This document shows, piece after piece, positions 1 to 5,608 of a DNA stretch of 10,400 nucleotides. Under the pieces are notes generated by a model. The model was not told where the DNA came from. It saw only the letters and a program-made list of their open reading frames with translations, and did not search any database. The position numbers and the translations under genes are program-made. Source of the stretch: Prevotellaceae bacterium (GTDB lineage Bacteria > Bacteroidota > Bacteroidia > Bacteroidales > UBA932); assembly GCA_031259805.1 (NCBI GenBank), contig JAIRKX010000202.1, forward strand, positions 1 through 10,400. Direction: 5' to 3'. Every line of letters begins with the position of its first letter. Position 1 is the first letter of the stretch.

Positions 1-496
1 CCTCCTCCCACCGCAGGATTGCCCAAAATACCACTGCCGTAAATAGCGACGACATCGCATAGACCTCCGCCTCGACCGCCGAAAACCAGAAGCTATCGGA
101 AAACGTATAGACCAGCGCCCCGACAGCGCCTGCGCCTATCACGGCAATCGTATTGCCCGGCGTCAGCGTTTCCTTCCGGCGTTCGACCAGACGCCGCGCC
201 AAGTGCGTAATGCTCCAGAACAGAAACAGGATAGTGAATGCGCTGCATAGGGCGTTCATCGCGTTAATCATCATGGCCACCGATTCGACAGGGGCGAACA
301 TGCTGAACAACCGCCCGAACAGTTGGAACACCGGATTCCCCGGCGCATGGCCGATTTCGAGTTTATACGACGACGCAATAAATTCGCCGCAATCCCAAAA
401 GCTAGTCGACGGCTCGATGGTCAGAAGATAGGTAACGGCGGCCACGGCAAACACCGCCCATCCGGTCAAATTGTTAATACGTTTAAAATGCTTCAT
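1..496 (-). CDS. DUF2723 membrane protein, N-terminal part (partial)
   Basis: The frame is open from the ATG at 496-494 to the window edge (165 codons, no stop), so only the N-terminus is seen. Residues 13-27 form a first membrane segment. They are followed by a conserved-looking loop, TIEPSTSFWDCGEFIAS (about 26-42), with acidic residues D35 and E38, then LEIGHAPGNPVFQLFGRLF and more hydrophobic stretches (about 78-100, 121-140, 146-160). This matches the start of the DUF2723 family, multi-pass inner-membrane proteins of Bacteroidota, usually around 1000 residues, related to GT-C glycosyltransferases of the protein O-mannosyltransferase type. In GT-C enzymes the acidic residues of the first external loop are catalytic; D35/E38 would be the candidates. 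Activity here is inferred. Its usual GHPPG-like motif reads GHAPG. A TAAATTTG promoter element lies about 50 bases upstream. The family call is firm, the substrate unknown. Confidence 0.85.
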   Translation of the reverse strand, partial: MKHFKRINNLTGWAVFAVAAVTYLLTIEPSTSFWDCGEFIASSYKLEIGHAPGNPVFQLFGRLFSMFAPVESVAMMINAMNALCSAFTILFLFWSITHLARRLVERRKETLTPGNTIAVIGAGAVGALVYTFSDSFWFSAVEAEVYAMSSLFTAVVFWAILRWEE

Positions 497-546
497 TGTG
501 TAATGCTTTGTACGATGATTTGAAAAGCCTCATTATTTATAGGGGA

Positions 547-554
547 CAAATTTA
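547..554 (-). promoter_or_regulatory. Candidate Bacteroidota -7 element for the DUF2723 gene
   Basis: On the minus strand this reads TAAATTTG, an exact match to the Bacteroidota -7 consensus TAnnTTTG. It would start transcription near 540 and leave a leader of roughly 45 bases before the ATG at 496. A poor -33 match (TTTCG) sits about 19 bases further upstream. No Shine-Dalgarno sequence is obvious. Confidence 0.5.
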
Positions 555-692
555 CTCAAAATTTTGGAAGTAGCGAAATGGAGTTAGGAATTGTCAGGGC
601 AGGTAGATTCAAGTATCAAATGCAACAGGATTATGCCTCGTATTTAATTCTTAATCGCCCAGCCTTTGCGGACGACATTATTCATTATTTTA

Positions 693-728
693 GTTGAAAG
701 TGGAGAGTGGAGAGTGGAGGGTTGAAAG
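693..728. repeat. Three AGTGGAG heptamers flanked by GTTGAAAG direct repeats
   Basis: GTTGAAAG occurs at 693-700 and again at 721-728. Between and slightly overlapping them AGTGGAG is repeated three times in tandem (699-705, 706-712, 713-719). It is non-coding, and no function can be assigned. It may be one copy of a dispersed intergenic repeat. Confidence 0.8.
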
Positions 729-776
729 TTACTGACGCACCGGCTATTCGTTTACGACCGCCTGCACCATTGGTAT

Positions 777-979
777 TCTAACCTATGCGTTAGAATAACT
801 CTAACCTATGCGTTAGAACAACTCTAACCTATGCGTTAGAACAACTCTAACGCATGCGTTAGAACAACTCTAACGCATGCGTTAGAACAATTCTAACCTA
901 TGCGTTAGAACAACTCTAACGCATGCGTTAGAACAACTCTAACCTATGCGTTAGAATAACTCTAACCTATGCGTTAGAG
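777..979. repeat. Tandem array of nine 23-bp units with palindromic cores
   Basis: Units start at 777, 800, 823, 846, 869, 892, 915, 938 and 961, exactly 23 bp apart; the ninth is cut short where the hairpin begins. Each unit is TCTAAC, two variable bases, ATGCGTTAGA, then a linker AACAAC (AATAAC in units 1 and 8, AACAAT in unit 5). The variable pair is GC in units 4, 5 and 7, making CTAACGCATGCGTTAG a perfect 16-bp palindrome (18 bp with the flanking T and A). It is CT in the other six, which breaks two internal pairs but keeps the outer five. No open frame follows the array. The strict period with concentrated variation suggests an array of protein-binding sites or a family of small hairpins; the function is unknown. 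Confidence 0.93.
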
Positions 980-1009
980 CCTCTCTGCCGTCTAAGGCAG
1001 AGAGGCTCT
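976..1009 (-). terminator. Strong hairpin downstream of argS, probable terminator
   Basis: AGAGCCTCTCTGCC (976-989) pairs perfectly with GGCAGAGAGGCTCT (996-1009) around the 6-base loop GTCTAA. It lies about 70 bases past the argS stop, where a terminator is expected. No T-tract follows on either strand, so intrinsic termination would be weak or unusual, and the hairpin could instead protect the 3' end of the message. Its left arm overlaps the end of the ninth 23-bp unit. Confidence 0.55.
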
Positions 1010-1080
1010 GCATCCAGCGGAGGAGTTGATCACATAGAGTGTATCTGCCCCCGCAATATTCAATGGTTAATTGCTCCGCC

Positions 1081-2862
1081 TCACATTCTCTCAGGCACGT
1101 CAATGCCTAATATTCCCATCGCTGTTTTCAGTACATCGGCGATATGTTGCAGCAGGAGGAGGCGTTGTGTTTTCAGCGCATCGTCGGGTTCGTGCAGCAC
1201 GGAGACTTCGTGGTAGTATTGGTTAAATTCTTTGGCTAATTCATACGCATAGTTCGCTATTAGCGCGGGGGAATGGGCGTCGCCGGCTTCGCGGATTCTT
1301 TCGGGAAACAAGTGAAGTATTTTGACTAATTCGATTTCCTTCCCGTTCAATGTCGTGCCGGCCAACCCGACCGGCAACTGTTGCTGCGCCGCCTTGCGCA
1401 ACACCGACTTGATACGCGCGTGAGTATACTGGATAAAGGGTCCCGTGTGCCCGTTGAAATCAATCGACTCTTTCGGATCGAAGAGCATGGTTTTCTTCGG
1501 ATCTACCTTGAGGATAAAATACTTTAACGCGCCCAAGCCGACCGTCGCAAAGAGACATTGTTGTTCGTCGGCGGGCATTTCGTCGAGTTTGCCCAATTCC
1601 TGCGATGTCTCGCGGGCGGTACGGATCATTTCTTCCATCAAATCATCAGCATCGACGACCGTACCTTCGCGCGATTTCATTTTGCCGGCCGGCAGTTCCA
1701 CCATGCCATACGAAAGATGATAAATGGCCGTCGCCCACGGGTAACCCAACTTTTCCAGCGCTAACTTGAGCGCCTGAAAATGGTAATTCTGCTCGTTGCC
1801 CACGACGTAAATATGCTCGTCGAAGCGGTATTCTTCATAGCGTTGCTGCGCCGTGCCCAAATCCTGCGTCATGTACACCGACGTACCGTCGGAACGCAAA
1901 AGGAGCTTTTGGTCAAGCCCGTCGGCGGTCAGGTCAATCCATACGGAACCATCCTCGCGACGCTCCAGAATGCCCTTGCACAGCCCCTCTTCCACGATTT
2001 TTTTCCCTGACAAATAGGTATTCGACTCGTAATAGATTTTGTCGAACTGTACGCCGAGCATCCGGTAGGTTTCGTCGAAGCCGGCGTAGACCCACGTATT
2101 CATCGTCTGCCACAAAGCGACGATTTCCTTATCGCCGCGTTCCCACCGGCGCAACATTTCCTGCGCTTCGAGCATGAGGGGCGCTTGTCGGGCGGCTTCT
2201 TCGGCGCTTTTGCCCTGCGCCTGCAGGTCGGACTGCTGGCGCTTATACTCCCTATCGAACAACACATAATAATCGCCCACCAGATGGTCGCCCTTGCGCC
2301 CCGACGATTCCGGCGTTACGCCCTGTCCCCATTTCTGCCATGCCAGCATCGATTTACAGATATGAATGCCGCGATCGTTCACCAGATTCACTTTAATCAC
2401 CCGATGGCCGTTGGCTTCCAGCAGCCGCGCCACCGACCAGCCCAACAAGTTGTTCCTGATATGTCCCAGATGCAGCGGCTTATTTGTATTAGGCGACGAA
2501 TATTCGACCACAATCGTTTTGCCTGACGGTGGATGCCTGCCGTATTGTTCCGCCCGTGCGATGTCGGCCAAGCGGTTCAGCCAGTAGCCGGCCGACAGTT
2601 TAATATTCAGGAAGCCCTTCACTACGTTATACGACGCCACTTCCGGGCACTGCGCCTGCAATTGTCGCCCGACCTCTTCGCCGGTCTGTTCCGGCGACTT
2701 TCTACTGATTTTTAACAGAGGGAACATCATCGCCGTATAATCGCCCTCGATTTCCTTACGGGTACTCTGCAAGGTTAACGCCGCGTCGGGCGCCGGCTGT
2801 GCGTACAGCGCCTCAATCGCGTGGGACAACTCAGCGCTTAAAAATTGTTCGGTAGTAGTCAT
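1081..2862 (-). CDS. argS: Arginyl-tRNA synthetase
   Basis: A class I aminoacyl-tRNA synthetase that charges tRNA-Arg with arginine in the cytoplasm. The 593-residue product has the expected size. It starts with the ArgRS-specific N-terminal domain (about 1-95), continues with the Rossmann catalytic domain holding the HIGH signature as HLGH (131-134, within SSPNTNKPLHLGHIRNN) and the KMSKS-equivalent loop KMKSREG (394-400), and ends in a DALR-type anticodon-binding domain (about 460-593, from YTHARIKSVLRKA onward). I chose the ATG at 2862 rather than an in-frame TTG eight codons upstream (2886), because that TTG lies inside the probable -7 promoter element TACCTTTG. AAAAGGA directly precedes the ATG, too close for a standard ribosome-binding site. 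The gene is divergent from parA. Confidence 0.97.
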   Translation of the reverse strand: MTTTEQFLSAELSHAIEALYAQPAPDAALTLQSTRKEIEGDYTAMMFPLLKISRKSPEQTGEEVGRQLQAQCPEVASYNVVKGFLNIKLSAGYWLNRLADIARAEQYGRHPPSGKTIVVEYSSPNTNKPLHLGHIRNNLLGWSVARLLEANGHRVIKVNLVNDRGIHICKSMLAWQKWGQGVTPESSGRKGDHLVGDYYVLFDREYKRQQSDLQAQGKSAEEAARQAPLMLEAQEMLRRWERGDKEIVALWQTMNTWVYAGFDETYRMLGVQFDKIYYESNTYLSGKKIVEEGLCKGILERREDGSVWIDLTADGLDQKLLLRSDGTSVYMTQDLGTAQQRYEEYRFDEHIYVVGNEQNYHFQALKLALEKLGYPWATAIYHLSYGMVELPAGKMKSREGTVVDADDLMEEMIRTARETSQELGKLDEMPADEQQCLFATVGLGALKYFILKVDPKKTMLFDPKESIDFNGHTGPFIQYTHARIKSVLRKAAQQQLPVGLAGTTLNGKEIELVKILHLFPERIREAGDAHSPALIANYAYELAKEFNQYYHEVSVLHEPDDALKTQRLLLLQHIADVLKTAMGILGIDVPERM

Positions 2863-2883
2863 TCCTTTTGTGTTAAATGCGTG

Positions 2884-2891
2884 CAAAGGTA
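2884..2891 (-). promoter_or_regulatory. Candidate -7 promoter element for argS
   Basis: The minus strand reads TACCTTTG, fitting TAnnTTTG. The leader to the ATG at 2862 would be about 15-18 bases. No good -33 TTTG is found at the usual spacing. It lies 40 bp from the opposing parA element, so the two promoters are back to back. Confidence 0.55.
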
Positions 2892-2931
2892 GGCATTTTC
2901 TTCATTGTTTTCACGAATCAAAAAGATTTCG

Positions 2932-2939
2932 TACATTTG
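2932..2939 (+). promoter_or_regulatory. Candidate -7 promoter element for parA
   Basis: TACATTTG fits TAnnTTTG, and the TTTTC at 2908-2912 is a weak -33 counterpart 19 bp upstream. The predicted message starts near 2945, giving a leader of about 18 bases to the ATG at 2963. It would drive the parA-parB-DUF5683 cluster and possibly the genes beyond. Confidence 0.55.
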
Positions 2940-2962
2940 CCGCCTATACAAAGCATACAATT

Positions 2963-3739
2963 ATGGGAAAAATTATTGCGATTGCAAATCAAAAAGGAGG
3001 GGTAGGTAAGACGACTACCTCTATTAATTTAGCGGCAGGACTTGCCGTACTCGAAAAAAAAGTGTTGCTTATTGACGCCGACCCGCAGGCAAATACTACG
3101 TCCGGCCTTGGATTTGACACCAAAGCTATTGCCGGCGCTACTATTTACGAATGTCTGATCGGCGAATCCGATGCACATCGGGCTGTACTGGAAACCGAGA
3201 TTAAAGACCTGAAACTTATTCCGTCGCACATTGATTTGGTAGGGGCGGAAATTGAAATGCTGCAAACCCCAAATCGCGAGAAAGTATTGAAAAACGTACT
3301 AAGCCGGATTGCTCCCGAGTACGACTATCTGCTTATCGACTGCTCGCCTTCGCTGGGTTTGATTACCGTCAATGCTCTTACGGCGGCCGACTCGGTGATT
3401 ATCCCTGTGCAATGTGAATTTTATGCCTTGGAAGGTCTTGGAAAATTACTCAACACCATAAAAATCGTGCAGACGCGCCTGAATACGAATTTGGCCATCG
3501 AAGGCTTTCTACTGACCATGTATGATGCGCGGTTGCGGCTGGCCAACCAGATAGTGGACGAGGTGCGCCGCCATTTCCCGAACATGGTATTTCAAACCAT
3601 TATCCAGCGTAATGTGAAATTGAGCGAATCGCCGTCGTACGGGAAACCGGTTATCCTCTATGATGCGGCGTCGGTCGGTTCTAATAACTATTTGAATTTG
3701 GCGAAAGAGGTTATCTATAACAACGAGTCGCCGCGTTAA
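2963..3739 (+). CDS. parA: Chromosome partitioning ATPase ParA (Soj)
   Basis: A cytoplasmic ATPase of the ParA/MinD (SIMIBI) class that binds DNA nonspecifically as an ATP dimer and is stimulated by ParB to move parS-bound origins apart. The 258-residue product has the deviant Walker A motif KGGVGKTT (11-18, with the signature K11), Walker A' LLIDADPQ (35-42) and Walker B YLLIDCSPSLG (122-132, D126). It lacks the extra N-terminal HTH of plasmid ParA proteins, so it is the chromosomal short form. The frame extends upstream to a TTG at 2870, but that covers the promoter; the ATG at 2963, giving MGKIIAIANQKGG, matches the family start. parB follows after 38 bases. Confidence 0.97.
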   Translation: MGKIIAIANQKGGVGKTTTSINLAAGLAVLEKKVLLIDADPQANTTSGLGFDTKAIAGATIYECLIGESDAHRAVLETEIKDLKLIPSHIDLVGAEIEMLQTPNREKVLKNVLSRIAPEYDYLLIDCSPSLGLITVNALTAADSVIIPVQCEFYALEGLGKLLNTIKIVQTRLNTNLAIEGFLLTMYDARLRLANQIVDEVRRHFPNMVFQTIIQRNVKLSESPSYGKPVILYDAASVGSNNYLNLAKEVIYNNESPR

Positions 3740-3742
3740 ATA

Positions 3743-3748
3743 AGGAGG
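3743..3748 (+). other. Displaced AGGAGG between parA and parB
   Basis: A perfect AGGAGG follows the parA stop but lies 29 bases before the parB ATG at 3778, too far for normal use. No alternative start codon lies at a usable distance. The bases between are A-rich, the more usual Bacteroidota translation context. It may be chance. Confidence 0.4.
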
Positions 3749-3777
3749 AATATAAATACGAAAAATAAAACCCAACA

Positions 3778-4692
3778 ATGGCAAAACAAGCAGCATTAGG
3801 ACGAGGATTAGAAGCTTTGCTTGGCAGTGACGCCGGTACGATCAGACCGCGTTCCGGGCAAAACGAACGAACGGTGGAAGAACAAACCTTGAGCGGCGTT
3901 TCGGAAATCAGTCTCGACGCTATTGAAGCCAATCCCGACCAGCCGCGCAAGCATTTTGACGCAGAGGCATTACAGGAATTGGTTGAATCCATCAAAAATC
4001 TGGGCGTCATACAGCCGATTACCGTGCGTGAAATCCGGACGGGAAGATATCAGATACTAAGCGGTGAACGGCGATTCCGCGCCGCTAAAATAGCCGGTCT
4101 GGAAACCATTCCCGCTTTTGTACGCTCGACCGACGACGACGACGTGCTACTGATTGCCCTGACGGAAAACATCCAGCGCGAAGATCTCGACGCCATCGAA
4201 ATAGCATTGTGCTACAAACGCCTGATGGACGAATGTAATTTTACACAAGAAGCAGTGAGCGAGAGGGTGGGCAAAAAGCGGGGGACTGTAGCCAATTACT
4301 TACGCCTGCTGCAACAACCGGCCGAAGTGCAGGCTGCTATCCGCGAACGTAAAATCATGATGGGGCATGCCCGCGCTATCGCCGGTTTGCCGGACGATAA
4401 AAGCCAAATTAAACTACTTCGCAAAACGATAGACGAAGGTTTGTCGGTGCGGCAAGTAGAAGAATGGGTTAAAAAAGCCCAGCAACAACCGGATGCAAAA
4501 AAAACAGCGCAGGATGCACCGGTTCCCGAATGTTATCAACAACTGGTCGAAGTATTGGAAAAGTATTTTAACTCGACCGTCGCCATCAAACGCGGCGAGA
4601 AAGGAAACGGCAGCATCACTGTCCGCTTTACCGGCGACGAGGAAGTGCGCGCGTTTTTAACACGATTGCAATCAATCTCACAACAGGAATAA
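3778..4692 (+). CDS. parB: Chromosome partitioning protein ParB (Spo0J)
   Basis: A CTP-dependent DNA clamp that loads at parS, spreads along DNA and activates ParA. The 304 residues show the whole family layout: an N-terminal GRGLEALLG segment (8-16) that contacts ParA, the ParB/Srx nucleotide-binding domain with NPDQPRKHFD (52-61), GERRFRA (96-102) and ENIQRED (130-136), a helix-turn-helix around FTQEAVSERVGKKRGTVANY (155-174), the MMGHARAIAGL segment (194-204), and a C-terminal dimerisation domain (about 252-300) after a Q/K/A-rich linker. The GERRFR and ENIQR motifs are those needed for CTP binding, so it looks functional. No canonical parS is visible in the window. The stop is two bases before the next start. 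Confidence 0.97.
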   Translation: MAKQAALGRGLEALLGSDAGTIRPRSGQNERTVEEQTLSGVSEISLDAIEANPDQPRKHFDAEALQELVESIKNLGVIQPITVREIRTGRYQILSGERRFRAAKIAGLETIPAFVRSTDDDDVLLIALTENIQREDLDAIEIALCYKRLMDECNFTQEAVSERVGKKRGTVANYLRLLQQPAEVQAAIRERKIMMGHARAIAGLPDDKSQIKLLRKTIDEGLSVRQVEEWVKKAQQQPDAKKTAQDAPVPECYQQLVEVLEKYFNSTVAIKRGEKGNGSITVRFTGDEEVRAFLTRLQSISQQE

Positions 4693-4694
4693 AA

Positions 4695-5552
4695 TTGATA
4701 AAGAGGTTTACAGCCATATTTCTTTTTTTCGGTTGCGGCCTGATGGCGTCGGCACAACCCACACAACCCGAAGCCAAAGAATCCGGTAAAAATTTCTGGT
4801 ACGGACTTACCGGTCGTGATTCGCTGTCGCTGACCCGGGTATGGGAAGCCTCGCTGGTCGTGCCCGGCTATGCGCAAGCCTACAATCGCGATTATTGGAA
4901 AATCCCGGTAGTATGGGCAGGCATCGGCGGCTTTTTAGGGTCGGCTATTTATCACAATGTACAATATCAGCAAACAGGCAGCGACGCTTACCGGCAGGCG
5001 CGCAACTGGAGTTATGCCGGTATGGCGGCAACCTATTGGGGCAGTGTATTGGAAGGCGTGGTGTCGTATGAGACAAACCGGGATTTTGTACCGTCGCGCG
5101 CGACAATCTACTCGGCCATGCTTCCGGGACTGGGGCAAATTTACAACGGCGACTATTGGAAATTGCCTATCATTTACGGCGGCTTGCTGTTTACCTGTTA
5201 TCTGGTCGATTTTCAGAGCACGCAATACAATCGCTACCGCACGGCTTACAACCTCGTTTCCGACGGCGACCCGGCAACGGTCGACGAATTTAACGGACGC
5301 CTGGCGGAGAATAAATTGCAGTACTATCGCGACAATTCCCGCCGTAGCCGCGATTATGCCATTCTCTTTACCGTCTTGGTCTATGTATTGAATATTGTAG
5401 ATGCCAATGTTTTTGCTACCCTGCACGATTTTGATGTGAGCGACGATCTGGCATTGCATATCAATCCAACGATGATGAATTACAACAGCTATGCGATGCA
5501 AAGCCGATCCGACAATATTGCTCTTGGCTTGCAAATACAATGGACATTTTAG
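4695..5552 (+). CDS. DUF5683 family envelope protein, probable TTG start
   Basis: The 285-residue product has a signal sequence (1-20, ending MASA before Q21), so it is exported. The DUF5683 core holds two related segments: PGYAQAYNRDYWKIP (57-71) and PGLGQIYNGDYWKLP (144-158). Each is followed by a hydrophobic stretch (about 71-86 and 158-172); another runs from 221 to 237. The protein ends in LGLQIQWTF, an amphipathic strand with terminal Phe like many outer-membrane proteins. The function is unknown; the family is typical of Bacteroidota and usually found behind parB. The start is TTG: no ATG is in frame before Met17, which would lose the signal, and AGGA (4685-4688) lies six bases upstream inside the end of parB. 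It is almost certainly translated with parB. A cysteine at 14 lacks a good lipobox, so a lipoprotein is unlikely. Confidence 0.85.
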   Translation: MIKRFTAIFLFFGCGLMASAQPTQPEAKESGKNFWYGLTGRDSLSLTRVWEASLVVPGYAQAYNRDYWKIPVVWAGIGGFLGSAIYHNVQYQQTGSDAYRQARNWSYAGMAATYWGSVLEGVVSYETNRDFVPSRATIYSAMLPGLGQIYNGDYWKLPIIYGGLLFTCYLVDFQSTQYNRYRTAYNLVSDGDPATVDEFNGRLAENKLQYYRDNSRRSRDYAILFTVLVYVLNIVDANVFATLHDFDVSDDLALHINPTMMNYNSYAMQSRSDNIALGLQIQWTF

Positions 5553-5608
5553 CAGGGTGAATGGATCGTTAAATAGTGAATAGAATGAATAGATTAATAA
5601 AATAAAGG

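Larger units (their letters stand above)
497..1080. other. Gene-free repeat-rich spacer between argS and the DUF2723 gene
   Basis: No credible coding frame is present in these 584 bases. Apart from the promoter at 547-554, the stretch 555-692 shows nothing recognisable. From 693 on it is mostly repeats: a heptamer/octamer block (693-728), one copy of the motif GCACCGGCTATTCG (737-750) that recurs at the far right of the window, the 23-bp array (777-979) and a strong hairpin (976-1009). Both flanking genes are read on the minus strand, so the array is downstream of argS and upstream of the DUF2723 gene. Confidence 0.8.

Noticed and set aside
777..979. CRISPR array reading of the 23-bp repeats
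   Set aside because: The 'spacers' are 5-7 bases long and nearly identical, no cas genes are present, and the units are simple tandem palindromes.
2863..2886. Longer argS start at TTG 2886
   Set aside because: That TTG is part of the TACCTTTG promoter element, and the extra eight residues are not expected in the family.
2906..2923. Half parS-like sequence TGTTTTCACG in the parA promoter
   Set aside because: It has an extra T and the right half (AATCAAAA) does not match; the spacing is wrong for a ParB site.
2870..2962. Longer parA start at TTG 2870
   Set aside because: It would include the promoter and 31 residues foreign to ParA; the ATG at 2963 gives the standard N-terminus.
4935..5540. 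Minus-strand frame of 201 codons opposite the DUF5683 gene
   Set aside because: It is antisense to a conserved gene with a signal peptide and family motifs, and its own product looks random.
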